From assembly GCF_900187445.1 (NCBI RefSeq), contig NZ_FYEB01000001.1:1362896-1426895 (forward strand): a DNA stretch of 64,000 nucleotides, written 5' to 3'. Shown one piece after another: positions 1 through 10,152 of this stretch. A program made the translations under genes and the position numbers. The first letter of the stretch is position 1. Each line of letters begins with the position of its first letter. The stretch comes from Pseudomonas sp. Irchel s3b2. GTDB taxonomy: Bacteria; Pseudomonadota; Gammaproteobacteria; Pseudomonadales; Pseudomonadaceae. The notes beneath the pieces were generated by a model. The model was not told where the DNA came from, searched no databases, and saw only the letters and a list, made by a program, of their open reading frames with translations.

Positions 1-1
1 T

Positions 2-247
2 CCACAATGGGACGTCGAGGTGCGCGGCGAAACCCCCCAGGCAGTCAGCGACCTGAGCGGCTGGTTGATTGAGCATAGCTTCGTTTCCAGCGTCATCAGG
101 GAGAATGGAAAGGTTCGTATTCTGATCGGGCCGTTCAATTCGAAAACCGAGGCAGAAGCCAAGCAAGCTGAGGTGACGGCAGCGCTCACCCGGGCGAAAA
201 AAAGGAACATCGAGTCACTGGTCGTTGAACACCCGACGGCTCAGTAA
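2..247 (+). CDS. SPOR-domain protein, C-terminal part (5' end outside window)
   Basis: The reading frame is open from the left edge, so only the last ~81 residues are seen. They match a SPOR domain, a peptidoglycan-binding module that recognises denuded glycans at division sites. Visible hallmarks are the alternating strand/helix pattern and a segment reading VRILIGPFNSKTEAEAKQAE, typical of the end of SPOR domains. What lies N-terminal cannot be seen. The gene runs convergently to endA and shares a bidirectional terminator with it. Confidence 0.75.
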   Translation, partial: PQWDVEVRGETPQAVSDLSGWLIEHSFVSSVIRENGKVRILIGPFNSKTEAEAKQAEVTAALTRAKKRNIESLVVEHPTAQ

Positions 248-310
248 TCGTCTGGGAGTCGCTCAATTTGATGGGCTACCGGCGCTACAAAAAAGTGGTG
301 GTTAGAAACG

Positions 311-353
311 AACAAAGGCCCGGGGTGTAATGCCCCAGGCCTTTGTTTTTTTA
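311..353. terminator. Bidirectional intrinsic terminator between SPOR gene and endA
   Basis: A long inverted repeat (311-320 with 338-347, extended by GGGG/CCCC at 322-325 and 333-336) has T-runs on one side and A-runs on the other. It should stop transcription of the SPOR gene on the plus strand and endA on the minus strand. Confidence 0.85.
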
Positions 354-362
354 AGCAGCCGG

Positions 363-1052
363 TCAGCCGCAGGTTTTCATGTCTACCGGGCCGACAAACT
401 CGTTGCCGCGCCCCATCACGCACGCTACGCTCTGATTGCGCTGACGTTCCCAGGCCTGTACTGGGTAGGTCTTGTTCCAGGCTTCATACAGTTGCCGATC
501 CTGTTTTGACAGGCGCAAGCCGTACTGCTTGCTCATGTAGAAATACGTGCGGGCGATCATGCCGCGAATGGAAGGGCGGGGCATGACCTTCTTCGCCTTG
601 AAGTCGACCTGTGTCAGGCACGAACCGTATTGACCGGTTTGCACCGGCAACCAGCCGAAGCTGAAGTTGCTGCGATCGCCATTCACCTCGCCGATGCTTG
701 GCACCAGATTGTGCAGATCGGCCTCGGCTTTCTGATAGGTCGGGTCGTACCGCGTGCAGTTCTTGCGACCGCCTTGTTGCCAGCACTCGCGTTGATGGCC
801 GATCTGCCAGGCCGGGACAATGTGCTCCCACTCGATGCGCGAGGCGCGCTTGGCGTTTTTGCGCGGCACATAACCGCAGGCGGCGAGGTTTACGCGGTTG
901 CCGGTGTATTTGCAGCCGCAATAAAACTCGGTGGATTGCGGTGCGTACAACTTCCACGCGACTTTCTTGGCTTCGTTGAAGGTGCGTGGGGCGCCAGCCT
1001 GGGCGCCGAGGGTGATGAGCAGAAACAGTAAAGCAAACCAGCGGACACTCAT
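363..1052 (-). CDS. endA: Periplasmic/secreted endonuclease I
   Basis: 229 residues. A signal peptide (residues 1-19, ending AQA) is followed by the endonuclease I domain. The nuclease signature EWEHIVPAW (74-82) holds the catalytic His, and ADLHNLVPSIGEVNGDRSN (111-129) is the second conserved block. Family members are Mg-dependent DNases that cut double-stranded DNA non-specifically outside the cytoplasm. The start was placed at the Met that opens the signal peptide, although the frame stays open upstream. It lies 4 nt downstream of a DUF1654 gene and is probably co-transcribed with it from an SOS-type promoter. Confidence 0.9.
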   Translation of the reverse strand: MSVRWFALLFLLITLGAQAGAPRTFNEAKKVAWKLYAPQSTEFYCGCKYTGNRVNLAACGYVPRKNAKRASRIEWEHIVPAWQIGHQRECWQQGGRKNCTRYDPTYQKAEADLHNLVPSIGEVNGDRSNFSFGWLPVQTGQYGSCLTQVDFKAKKVMPRPSIRGMIARTYFYMSKQYGLRLSKQDRQLYEAWNKTYPVQAWERQRNQSVACVMGRGNEFVGPVDMKTCG

Positions 1053-1056
1053 CGAC

Positions 1057-1296
1057 TCAATCTTCCTTCGGCACAACCCAGAAAATCTGCACACCGCCAT
1101 CGTCGCGATGGGCGAGGGTGACGTTGTCGTTCTCATCGATTTCTTCGAGCAAGCGTTCCCACTCATCCACGGGTTCGTCCGGAAGACGGAAGATCAGTGC
1201 TGCTTTGGCTTTCTGTGCGGTGGGGGAATTGATGATTTTCTGAACGCGCATACCCAGGCGTTCGTAGGCGTCAGGAGAGGCAGAGGGAGTGGCCAC
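1057..1296 (-). CDS. DUF1654 family protein, putatively SOS-regulated
   Basis: 79 residues. The conserved pattern ERLGMRVQKIINSP, then a hydrophobic strand, EWERLLEEI and a C-terminal QIFWVV, fits DUF1654, a small Pseudomonas family of unknown function. I chose the GTG at 1296 because it has an AAGGA site 7 nt upstream. The upstream ATGs at 1326 and 1347 lie on or beyond a LexA-like box and the -10 hexamer. It precedes endA by 4 nt, suggesting a DNA-damage-linked operon. A relative lies inside the prophage at 29010-29318, also behind a LexA-like box. Confidence 0.75.
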   Translation of the reverse strand: MATPSASPDAYERLGMRVQKIINSPTAQKAKAALIFRLPDEPVDEWERLLEEIDENDNVTLAHRDDGGVQIFWVVPKED

Positions 1297-1314
1297 GGAA
1301 TTATCCTTATTAAG

Positions 1315-1355
1315 CTGTACGTGCATACAGTATTTAACTGTAGGCATTTTCGCAA
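1315..1355 (-). promoter_or_regulatory. Promoter with LexA box for DUF1654-endA
   Basis: On the minus strand TTGCGA (1355-1350) and TACTGT (1332-1327) are 17 nt apart. A CTG-N10-CAG box (1315-1330), close to the gamma-proteobacterial LexA consensus, overlaps the -10. This is the arrangement expected for an SOS promoter. The site is read from sequence only. Confidence 0.65.
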
Positions 1356-1443
1356 CTGCTTAAAATTCAAGAAAATCCTCTGACAGTAGTTTTTTCCGTT
1401 TGGTGTAGGACGATGGAGATTTTTTTATCAGAAAAGGTCGTGA

Positions 1444-1501
1444 ACCACTCACCAAGGCTGGCGAGTGGTGACAACGGTGCCCGACCCGGAACGGGTCGGG
1501 C
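1444..1501 (-). terminator. Tandem hairpins downstream of ansB
   Basis: Two inverted repeats follow the asparaginase stop on the minus strand: a perfect 9-bp stem (1479-1487 with 1493-1501) and a 10-bp stem with one mismatch (1444-1453 with 1460-1469). No clean U-run follows, so they could be terminators or mRNA-stabilising hairpins. Confidence 0.4.
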
Positions 1502-1510
1502 GAGGGCGGA

Positions 1511-2638
<1,128 letters not shown>

Positions 2639-2642
2639 TCAT

Positions 2643-2729
2643 CTAAAAGCGCCCCAGGCAGATCTGAACGCCGGGGGTGTAGAAGAAGAGCAGGATCTGT
2701 ACCAGCCACACGTTGGAGAAGATGATCTT
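2643..2729 (-). pseudogene. Possible remnant of a membrane-protein C-terminus
   Basis: Between ansB and the rbs promoter (2600-2960) I see no intact gene. On the minus strand a 28-codon stretch, opened by an in-frame stop, reads as a very hydrophobic end (…NVWLVQILLFFYTPGVQICL…) and then stops. It looks like the tail of a lost transporter upstream of ansB, but it is short and could be chance. The rest of this gap is AT-richer with no clear signal until 2962. Confidence 0.2.
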
Positions 2730-2961
2730 TTAACGTGATGATTTTTATAGCTATTATTTTGGAGGTCGGCGAAATTTTCGCACTCCATCGTCCGGGTTTC
2801 CGAACAGGTGTGGCTTTTACGTTCGGTTCTCCGACCTCTGGTGAAGAAGTCGCCTTGCAAAATCGAAAATCGGTGCTAAGGAACCCCCGCGCAGGTCGAT
2901 GCTCTTTTAAGGGGGCTTTTTCAGGAGGCCTGATGAGAAGGAGTGGCCACAGAACAGGTCG

Positions 2962-3012
2962 TTGACAAATCCCGACAGGGTTCGCATAGTTCGGTCTACG
3001 CAAACGTTTGCG
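2962..3012 (+). promoter_or_regulatory. rbs operon promoter and RbsR operator
   Basis: TTGACA (2962-2967) and CATAGT (2985-2990) are separated by 17 nt. A perfect 14-bp palindrome CGCAAACGTTTGCG (2999-3012), of the LacI/GalR operator type with a central CG, starts at the expected transcription start. RbsR, encoded in the operon, is the obvious ligand-responsive repressor. Confidence 0.8.
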
Positions 3013-3096
3013 CGGTCTCCTTGATGGCTTGATCCGTGAGGGTCAGAGCCCAGTGCAAAGCGTTGCTCAGAATAATCATAAGATCGGAGTGAACCC

Positions 3097-4050
3097 ATGA
3101 AGCTACCATTCGCTGGACGTCTTCTCGCTGTCGCTATGCTGGCTGCCGCATCCGCCGCTTTGCCTATCTCTTCGGCTTTCGCCGACACTGAAAAACCTAA
3201 AGTCGCCCTGGTCATGAAATCCCTGGCCAATGAATTCTTCCTAACCATGGAAGACGGCGCCAAGGCCTACCAGAAAGACCATTCCGGCGATTTCGACCTG
3301 ATCTCCAATGGCATCAAGGACGAAACGGACACAGCCGGCCAGACGCGTATCGTTGAGCAGATGATTCTGGCCAAGGTCAATGCGCTGGTCATCGCGCCAG
3401 CTGACTCCAAGGCTATGGTTCCGGTCATCAAAAAAGCGGTCGATGCCGGTATTACCGTGATCAACATCGACAACCAACTCGATCCGGCCGTCGTCAAAAG
3501 CAAAAACATCACGGTTCCGTTCGTAGGCCCGGATAACCGCAAAGGCGCGCGTCTGGTGGGTGAATACCTGGCCAAACAACTGAAGGCCGGTGATGAAGTT
3601 GGCATCATCGAAGGCGTGTCCACCACCACCAACGCCCAGCAGCGCACGGCGGGCTTCAAGGATGCGATGGAAGCGGCGCAGATCAAAGTCGTGTCCCTGC
3701 AGTCCGGCGATTGGGAAATCGACAAGGGCGGCAAGGTGGCCTCGTCGATGCTCAGCGAATACCCGAACATCAAGGCCCTATTGGCCGGCAACGACAGTAT
3801 GGCGGTCGGCGCAGTATCTGCCGTGCGCGCGGCGGGCAAGGCCGGCAAGGTGCAAGTGGTCGGTTACGACAACATCAATGCCATCAAGCCAATGCTCAAG
3901 GATGGTCGCGTCCTGGCCACCGCTGACCAGTTTGCTGCCCGGCAAGCGGTGTTCGGCATCGAGACCGCGCTGAATATCATCAACGGCAAGAAAGTCGATA
4001 GCGGCGTCAACGGCGTCATCGAAACTCCGGTAGAGCTGGTTACCCGGTAG
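3097..4050 (+). CDS. rbsB: Ribose ABC transporter, periplasmic binding protein
   Basis: 317 residues. The signal peptide runs to about residue 29 (…SSAFA). The rest is a type I periplasmic sugar-binding fold with KVALVMKSLANEFFLTMEDG at the first strand, typical of RbsB. First gene of rbsBACRKD, with a ~85-nt leader after the promoter and the Shine-Dalgarno sequence CGGAG. It delivers ribose to RbsC/RbsA. An intergenic hairpin separates it from rbsA, consistent with higher expression of the binding protein. Confidence 0.92.
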   Translation: MKLPFAGRLLAVAMLAAASAALPISSAFADTEKPKVALVMKSLANEFFLTMEDGAKAYQKDHSGDFDLISNGIKDETDTAGQTRIVEQMILAKVNALVIAPADSKAMVPVIKKAVDAGITVINIDNQLDPAVVKSKNITVPFVGPDNRKGARLVGEYLAKQLKAGDEVGIIEGVSTTTNAQQRTAGFKDAMEAAQIKVVSLQSGDWEIDKGGKVASSMLSEYPNIKALLAGNDSMAVGAVSAVRAAGKAGKVQVVGYDNINAIKPMLKDGRVLATADQFAARQAVFGIETALNIINGKKVDSGVNGVIETPVELVTR

Positions 4051-4069
4051 TCCTTCTGGCGACACAACA

Positions 4070-4093
4070 GTGCTCGCCTCTTGGGGCGAGCAC
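4070..4093 (+). other. Intergenic hairpin rbsB-rbsA
   Basis: A perfect 9-bp inverted repeat (4070-4078 with 4085-4093) lies between rbsB and rbsA without a T-run. Such hairpins often protect the upstream binding-protein message or partly stop transcription. This role is inferred from position. Confidence 0.5.
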
Positions 4094-4106
4094 ATGGAGA
4101 GTTTTT

Positions 4107-5660
4107 ATGTCCGTTTGCGCCCCGAACGCTGTCCTCTCGGTCAGCGGTATCGGTAAGACCTACGCCCAACCCGTCCTGACCGGTATCGACCTGACGCTGA
4201 TGCGCGGCGAAGTGCTGGCGTTGACCGGTGAGAACGGCGCCGGCAAAAGCACCTTGTCGAAGATCATTGGTGGGCTGGTCACGCCGACCACCGGCCAGAT
4301 GCAATTCCAGGGGCAGGATTACCGTCCCGGCAGCCGGAGCCAGGCCGAAGAGCTGGGCATCCGCATGGTCATGCAAGAGCTCAATCTATTGCCGACGTTG
4401 TCGGTGGCAGAAAATCTGTTTCTCGACAACCTGCCCAGCCACGGCGGCTGGATCAGCCGCAAGCAACTGCGCAAGGCGGCGATCGAGGCCATGGCCCAGG
4501 TCGGCCTCGACGCTATTGATCCAGATACGTTGGTTGGCGAACTGGGTATCGGCCATCAGCAGATGGTGGAGATCGCCCGCAACCTGATCGGCGATTGCCA
4601 CGTGCTGATCCTCGACGAGCCGACGGCGATGCTGACAGCTCGTGAAGTCGAAATGCTGTTCGAGCAGATCACTCGCCTGCAAGCCCGAGGCGTGTCGATC
4701 ATCTACATTTCCCACCGCCTTGAAGAACTGGCGCGGGTGGCTCAGCGTATCGCGGTATTGCGCGACGGCAACCTGGTCTGTGTCGAGCCGATGGCCAATT
4801 ACAACAGCGAGCAACTGGTCACCCTGATGGTCGGCCGTGAATTGGGCGAGCACATCGACATGGGGCCGCGCAAGATTGGTGCGCCGGCCTTGACGGTCAA
4901 AGGGCTAACCCGTTCCGACAAAGTCCGCGATGTGTCCTTCGAAGTGCGCGCTGGCGAAATTTTCGGAATTTCCGGTTTGATCGGCGCGGGGCGCACCGAG
5001 TTGCTGCGCCTGATCTTCGGCGCCGATACAGCCGACAGCGGCACCGTCGCGCTGGGGGCGTCGGCTCAGGTGGTGAGTATTCGTTCGCCGGCCGACGCGG
5101 TTGGTCACGGCATCGCCCTGATCACTGAAGACCGAAAGGGCGAAGGCCTGCTGCTGACGCAATCGATCAGCGCCAACATTGCCTTGGGCAATATGCCGGT
5201 GATTTCCAGCGGTGGCTTCGTCAATAACGGTGACGAGATGTCTCTGGCCCAGCGTCAGATCAACGCCATGCGCATTCGCAGTTCCAGTCCGGCGCAATTG
5301 GTCTCGGAACTGTCCGGCGGCAATCAGCAGAAAGTCGTGATCGGCCGCTGGCTCGAGCGCGACTGCACGGTGATGCTGTTCGACGAGCCGACCCGTGGCA
5401 TCGACGTCGGCGCCAAGTTCGATATCTACGCATTGCTCGGTGAGTTGACCCGTCAGGGCAAAGCGCTGGTGGTGGTGTCCAGCGACCTGCGCGAACTGAT
5501 GCTGATCTGTGATCGCATCGGTGTGCTATCGGCAGGGCGTCTGATCGACACTTTCGAGCGTGACAGCTGGACCCAGGATGATTTGCTTGCCGCCGCTTTC
5601 GCCGGCTACCAAAAACGTGATGCGTTGCTCAATGAAGCAGCGCCTAGGGATCTTCCATGA
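4107..5660 (+). CDS. rbsA: Ribose ABC transporter, double ATPase subunit
   Basis: 517 residues with two ABC domains in tandem, the RbsA/MglA/AraG layout. The first has Walker A GENGAGKS (41-48) and a degenerate signature (LGIGHQQMVEIARNL). The second has the intact signature LSGGNQQKVVIGRWL but no classic Walker A (…ISGLIGAGRTELLR), which is normal for this family. It energises ribose import through RbsC. The stop overlaps the rbsC start (ATGA), indicating translational coupling. Confidence 0.93.
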   Translation: MSVCAPNAVLSVSGIGKTYAQPVLTGIDLTLMRGEVLALTGENGAGKSTLSKIIGGLVTPTTGQMQFQGQDYRPGSRSQAEELGIRMVMQELNLLPTLSVAENLFLDNLPSHGGWISRKQLRKAAIEAMAQVGLDAIDPDTLVGELGIGHQQMVEIARNLIGDCHVLILDEPTAMLTAREVEMLFEQITRLQARGVSIIYISHRLEELARVAQRIAVLRDGNLVCVEPMANYNSEQLVTLMVGRELGEHIDMGPRKIGAPALTVKGLTRSDKVRDVSFEVRAGEIFGISGLIGAGRTELLRLIFGADTADSGTVALGASAQVVSIRSPADAVGHGIALITEDRKGEGLLLTQSISANIALGNMPVISSGGFVNNGDEMSLAQRQINAMRIRSSSPAQLVSELSGGNQQKVVIGRWLERDCTVMLFDEPTRGIDVGAKFDIYALLGELTRQGKALVVVSSDLRELMLICDRIGVLSAGRLIDTFERDSWTQDDLLAAAFAGYQKRDALLNEAAPRDLP

Positions 5661-6634
5661 ATACTGCATCTTTGGCCGGCAAACGTAGTGGCAATTTTTA
5701 CGGCCTCGGCACTTATCTGGGCCTGGCCGGTGCCTTGTTGGCGATGGTCGCGCTGTTCTCGATCCTGAGCAGCCATTTCCTGTCTTACGACACCTTCAGC
5801 ACACTGGCCAACCAGATTCCCGATTTGATGGTGCTGGCGGTCGGCATGACCTTCGTATTGATCATCGGCGGTATCGATTTGTCGGTGGGTTCGGTGCTGG
5901 CGCTCGCGGCCTCGGCGGTCAGCGTGGCGATTCTCGGTTGGGGCTGGAGCGTCTTGCCTGCGGCCTTGCTCGGCATGGCGGTAGCGGCATTGGCCGGGAC
6001 TATCACTGGCTCGATCACCGTGGCGTGGCGGATTCCGTCGTTCATCGTGTCCCTCGGCGTGCTGGAAATGGCGCGGGGCCTGGCGTACCAGATGACCGGT
6101 TCGCGCACCGCCTACATAGGTGATGCCTTCGCCTGGCTGTCCAACCCCATCGCGTTCGGCATCTCGCCGTCATTCATCATCGCCTTGCTGATTATCTTCA
6201 TTGCCCAGGCTGTGCTGACGCGTACGGTGTTCGGTCGTTACCTGATCGGCATCGGCACCAACGAAGAGGCGGTGCGTCTGGCGGGGATCAATCCCAAACC
6301 CTACAAGATTCTGGTGTTCAGTCTGATGGGGCTGTTGGCCGGTATCGCTGCGTTGTTTCAAATTTCTCGCCTGGAAGCGGCGGACCCGAATGCCGGCTCC
6401 GGCCTGGAGCTGCAGGTGATCGCCGCGGTCGTGATCGGCGGCACCAGCCTGATGGGTGGGCGCGGTTCGGTCATCAGTACGTTCTTCGGCGTCCTGATCA
6501 TCTCAGTACTGGCGGCCGGTCTGGCGCAGATCGGCGCGACCGAACCAACCAAGCGCATCATCACCGGTGCGGTGATCGTGGTGGCGGTGGTGCTTGATAC
6601 TTATCGCAGTCAGCGCGCAAGCCGGCGGACCTGA
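5657..6634 (+). CDS. rbsC: Ribose ABC transporter, permease
   Basis: 325 residues, almost wholly hydrophobic, with about eight to ten membrane helices and the BPD_transp_2 signature region (GGIDLSVGSVLAL… and GGTSLMGGRGSV). Forms the inner-membrane channel for ribose with RbsA. It overlaps rbsA by 4 nt and ends 3 nt before rbsR. Confidence 0.93.
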   Translation: MNTASLAGKRSGNFYGLGTYLGLAGALLAMVALFSILSSHFLSYDTFSTLANQIPDLMVLAVGMTFVLIIGGIDLSVGSVLALAASAVSVAILGWGWSVLPAALLGMAVAALAGTITGSITVAWRIPSFIVSLGVLEMARGLAYQMTGSRTAYIGDAFAWLSNPIAFGISPSFIIALLIIFIAQAVLTRTVFGRYLIGIGTNEEAVRLAGINPKPYKILVFSLMGLLAGIAALFQISRLEAADPNAGSGLELQVIAAVVIGGTSLMGGRGSVISTFFGVLIISVLAAGLAQIGATEPTKRIITGAVIVVAVVLDTYRSQRASRRT

Positions 6635-6637
6635 GTC

Positions 6638-7657
6638 ATGGCAACAATCAAGGATGTAGCGGCACTCGCGGGCATTTCCTACACCACGGTTTCCCACGTG
6701 GTGAACAAGACGCGGCCGGTCAGTGACGAAGTGCGGATCAAGGTCGAAGCTGCGATCAAAAGCCTCGACTACGTGCCCAGTGCCGTGGCTCGGTCGTTGA
6801 AAGCGAAAACCACCGCGACCATCGGCCTGCTGGTGCCTAACAGCCTCAACCCGTACTTCGCCGAGTTAGCCCGTGGCATCGAGGATTACTGCGAGCGCAA
6901 CGGCTATTGCGTCATCCTCTGCAACTCCGACGACAATCCGGACAAACAGCGCAGCTACCTTCGCGTGTTGCTGGAAAAGCGCATTGACGGCTTGATCGTT
7001 GCCTCGGCTGGTGGTGACAGTGGCCTGGCCGAAGGTCTGGCGGGTGTGCGTACGCCAATGGTGATCGTCGACCGAGGGCTCGAAGGCGTTAATGCGGATC
7101 TGGTGCGCATCGATCACGAATATGGGGCCTATCTGGCGACCCGGCACCTGTTGGATCTGGGGCATCGGGACATCGCCACGATTGGTGGGCCGGCAAGCAC
7201 AAGCGTGGCGCAGATGCGTCTGGCCGGTTATTGCCGCGCCTTGAAGGAGGCGGGTGTCGAAGTGCCGCGCGAGCGCATGCTGGAAAGCGACTTCACCAGC
7301 ACCGGCGGTTACAACGCCGCCGCGATCCTGCTGGTGAAGAACCCGCCCAGCGCGATCTTCGCCGGTAACGACATGATTGGTATCGGTGTGTTGCGTGCCG
7401 CCGCCGAGCGCAATATTCGTGTGCCCACCGAGCTGTCGGTGATCGGCTTCGACGATATCCAGATGAGCCGTTACGTCTATCCGGCACTGACCACCGTGGG
7501 GCAGTCGATCCTGCAGCTTGGCGAGATGGCGGCCGAAGTGCTGTTGCGCCGGATTGCCACACCGGATCTGGCGACCGATCAGCGCATCGTGACACCCAGT
7601 ATTGTCCTGCGCGAATCGACTGCGCCGCTGGCCGGTGTGTTCGCCCACTTCCGTTGA
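6638..7657 (+). CDS. rbsR: LacI-family repressor of the ribose operon
   Basis: 339 residues. The N-terminal LacI-type helix-turn-helix (TIKDVAALAGISYTTVSHVV) and hinge are followed by a periplasmic-binding-like ribose sensor domain. It probably binds the 14-bp palindrome at 2999-3012 and releases it with ribose. Being inside the operon between permease and kinase genes, it is autoregulated. Confidence 0.92.
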   Translation: MATIKDVAALAGISYTTVSHVVNKTRPVSDEVRIKVEAAIKSLDYVPSAVARSLKAKTTATIGLLVPNSLNPYFAELARGIEDYCERNGYCVILCNSDDNPDKQRSYLRVLLEKRIDGLIVASAGGDSGLAEGLAGVRTPMVIVDRGLEGVNADLVRIDHEYGAYLATRHLLDLGHRDIATIGGPASTSVAQMRLAGYCRALKEAGVEVPRERMLESDFTSTGGYNAAAILLVKNPPSAIFAGNDMIGIGVLRAAAERNIRVPTELSVIGFDDIQMSRYVYPALTTVGQSILQLGEMAAEVLLRRIATPDLATDQRIVTPSIVLRESTAPLAGVFAHFR

Positions 7658-7733
7658 AAACAGACAATCGCTAAACAAAAAGCACTGCTGAAACCGAAAG
7701 CACCGCAGAAACAGAATTGACGAGTAGTGATGT

Positions 7734-8651
7734 ATGCCAGCAAAAGTAGTGGTAATAGGCAGCCTGAACATGGACCTGGTAACCCGGGCGCCACGGCTGC
7801 CCCGTGGTGGTGAAACGCTGATCGGCCAATCGTTTACCACGGTTTCCGGCGGCAAGGGCGCGAACCAGGCCGTGGCTGCGGCGCGCTTGGGCGCGCAGGT
7901 GTCGATGGTCGGTTGTGTCGGCAGCGACGCCTATGGCGAAGCGCTGCGCGGAGCGTTGTTGGCCGAGCAGATCGATTGCCAGGCGGTCTGCACGGTTGAA
8001 GATTCCAGTGGCGTGGCGTTGATCGTGGTCGATAACAATAGTCAGAACGCGATCGTGATTGTTGCCGGTGCCAACGGTGCGCTGACGCCCGAAGTGATCG
8101 ACCGTTTCGACGCGGTGTTACAAGCGGCGGATGTCATTATCTGTCAGCTGGAAGTGCCGGATGCCACGGTCGGTCATGCTCTGAAGCGCGGTCATGAGCT
8201 GGGTAAAACCGTGATTCTCAATCCGGCGCCGGCCAGTCGCCCGCTGCCGGCGGATTGGTATGCGGCCATCGATTACCTGATCCCCAACGAAAGCGAAGCC
8301 TCGGCCCTCAGCGGTTTGCCGGTGGACTCCCTGAGCACCGCCGAAACCGCCGCGGCCCGCTTGATCGCCATGGGTGCCGGCAAAGTGATCATCACCCTGG
8401 GTTCTCAAGGATCATTGTTCGCCGATGGCAAACGCTTCGAGCATTTCCCGGCACCGAAAGTGAAGGCGGTCGACACCACCGCAGCCGGCGACACGTTCGT
8501 CGGTGGTTTCGCAGCAGCCTTGGCGGCCGGCAAAAGCGAGGTCGAGGCGATCCGCTTCGGCCAGGTCGCCGCAGCGCTGTCGGTCACCCGGGCTGGTGCG
8601 CAACCTTCGATTCCCACCTTGTCCGACGTACAGGCCTTTAAAGCACCATGA
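7734..8651 (+). CDS. rbsK: Ribokinase
   Basis: 305 residues, PfkB family. [15 protein letters not shown] near the N-terminus binds the sugar, and the C-terminal [17 protein letters not shown] is the PfkB signature with the catalytic Asp. It phosphorylates ribose to ribose 5-phosphate in the cytoplasm. About 76 nt follow rbsR before its start. It overlaps rbsD by ATGA. Confidence 0.93.
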   Translation: MPAKVVVIGSLNMDLVTRAPRLPRGGETLIGQSFTTVSGGKGANQAVAAARLGAQVSMVGCVGSDAYGEALRGALLAEQIDCQAVCTVEDSSGVALIVVDNNSQNAIVIVAGANGALTPEVIDRFDAVLQAADVIICQLEVPDATVGHALKRGHELGKTVILNPAPASRPLPADWYAAIDYLIPNESEASALSGLPVDSLSTAETAAARLIAMGAGKVIITLGSQGSLFADGKRFEHFPAPKVKAVDTTAAGDTFVGGFAAALAAGKSEVEAIRFGQVAAALSVTRAGAQPSIPTLSDVQAFKAP

Positions 8652-9052
8652 AAAAGACTCCTTTGCTCAACGTCGCGCTGTCGCGGCTGATCGCCTCCCT
8701 TGGCCATGGCGATACAGTCGTGATCGGCGATGCCGGCCTGCCGGTTCCGCCTGGCGTCGAATTGATCGACCTGGCCCTGACCCACGGGATTCCGGATTTC
8801 GTCAGTACCTTGAAGGTTGTGCTCAGCGAAATGCAGGTCGAAAGCCATGTGCTGGCCCATGAGATTCTGGACAAAAAACCGTCGGCCTTGAGCGCGCTGG
8901 ATGAACTGTATGCCGAAGGTGCGCTGGGCCGGCGCGAATTGCTCAGTCATGACCAATTCAAAGTACTCAGCCGACAAGCACGGGCGATCATTCGTACAGG
9001 CGAATGTCAGCCGTACTGCAACATCGTGCTGGTGGCTGGAGTAACGTTTTAA
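8648..9052 (+). CDS. rbsD: D-ribose pyranase
   Basis: 134 residues, the usual length. [23 protein letters not shown] near the start and the C-terminal [13 protein letters not shown] are hallmarks of the RbsD/FucU family. It interconverts pyranose and furanose forms so that RbsK receives its preferred substrate. Coupled to rbsK by a 4-nt overlap. Confidence 0.92.
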   Translation: MKKTPLLNVALSRLIASLGHGDTVVIGDAGLPVPPGVELIDLALTHGIPDFVSTLKVVLSEMQVESHVLAHEILDKKPSALSALDELYAEGALGRRELLSHDQFKVLSRQARAIIRTGECQPYCNIVLVAGVTF

Positions 9053-9085
9053 CTTTCCGTTCTTCCCACGCACAAGGAGTGCGCT

Positions 9086-10114
9086 ATGCACCGCTATGCT
9101 CAAAAACTGCACCACCTGCTCCGGAGTCTGCTGCTTTTGTCACTGATTACCGCAACAAGCGCCCAAGCGGCGGAAAAGATCGACTTGATCATCGACACCG
9201 ATCCGGGTGCCGATGACGTGGTCGCCTTGCTGTTTGCCCTGGCATCGCCGGAAGAGCTGAACATTCGTGCGCTGACCACCGTTGCTGGCAATGTGCGTCT
9301 GGACAAGACTTCGCGAAATGCCCGTCTGGCCCGTGAGTGGGCAGGGCGCGAGGAGGTACCTGTTTATGCGGGCGCACCGAAACCGATGATGCGCACGCCG
9401 ATCTATGCCGAAAATATCCACGGCAAGGAAGGCTTGTCGGGTGTCACAGTGCACGAGCCGAAAAAAGGCCTGGCCGAAGGCAATGCGGTCAACTATCTGA
9501 TCGATACCCTGAAAGCAGCCAAACCCCACAGCATCACCATCGCCATGCTCGGTCCACAGACCAACCTGGCGCTGGCGCTGATCCAGGAGCCTGAAATTGT
9601 TCAGGGCATCAAGGAAGTGGTGATCATGGGCGGGGCGCATTTCAACGGCGGCAACATCACCCCGGTGGCCGAATTCAACCTGTTCGCCGACCCTCAGGCT
9701 GCGGAAGTGGTGCTGAAAAGTGGCGTCAAGCTGACCTACCTGCCGCTGGACGTGACCCACAAGATCCTGACCAGTGAAGCGCGCCTGAAGCAGATCGCCG
9801 CCCTGAACAACAATGCCAGCAAGCTGGTGGGCGATATTCTCAACGAGTACGTCAAAGGCGACATGGAGCACTACGGCATTCCGGGTGGCCCGGTGCATGA
9901 CGCCACAGTCATCGCTTACTTGCTCAAGCCAGAGTTGTTCACCGGGCGTTCGGTCAACGTAGTGGTTGATAGCCGCGAAGGGCCGACCTTCGGCCAGACC
10001 ATTGTCGACTGGTATGACGGCCTGAAGGCACCGAAAAATGCCTTCTGGGTTGAAAGCGGCGACGCTCAGGGCTTCTTCGACCTGCTGACCCAGCGTCTGG
10101 CTCGTTTGAAGTAA
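9086..10114 (+). CDS. Exported nucleoside hydrolase
   Basis: 342 residues. A signal peptide (about 1-28, ending AQA) precedes the nucleoside hydrolase fold with the Ca-binding motif DTDPGADD (37-44) and further family blocks (…MGGAHFNGGNITPVAEFN…, and a late PVHDATVIAYLL). The enzyme splits ribonucleosides into base and ribose. Most studied members (RihA, IunH) are cytoplasmic, so export is notable. As last gene of the rbs operon it would feed ribose to RbsB. A hairpin terminator follows. Confidence 0.88.
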   Translation: MHRYAQKLHHLLRSLLLLSLITATSAQAAEKIDLIIDTDPGADDVVALLFALASPEELNIRALTTVAGNVRLDKTSRNARLAREWAGREEVPVYAGAPKPMMRTPIYAENIHGKEGLSGVTVHEPKKGLAEGNAVNYLIDTLKAAKPHSITIAMLGPQTNLALALIQEPEIVQGIKEVVIMGGAHFNGGNITPVAEFNLFADPQAAEVVLKSGVKLTYLPLDVTHKILTSEARLKQIAALNNNASKLVGDILNEYVKGDMEHYGIPGGPVHDATVIAYLLKPELFTGRSVNVVVDSREGPTFGQTIVDWYDGLKAPKNAFWVESGDAQGFFDLLTQRLARLK

Positions 10115-10122
10115 GCCGTAGG

Positions 10123-10148
10123 CCCGCAGGTGCCAGCCTGCGGGTATT
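10123..10148 (+). terminator. Terminator of the rbs operon
   Basis: Perfect 8-bp stem CCCGCAGG/CCTGCGGG (10123-10130, 10137-10144) with a 6-nt loop and a short T-rich tail. It sits between the nucleoside hydrolase gene and a convergent small gene. Confidence 0.65.
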
Positions 10149-10152
10149 TACG

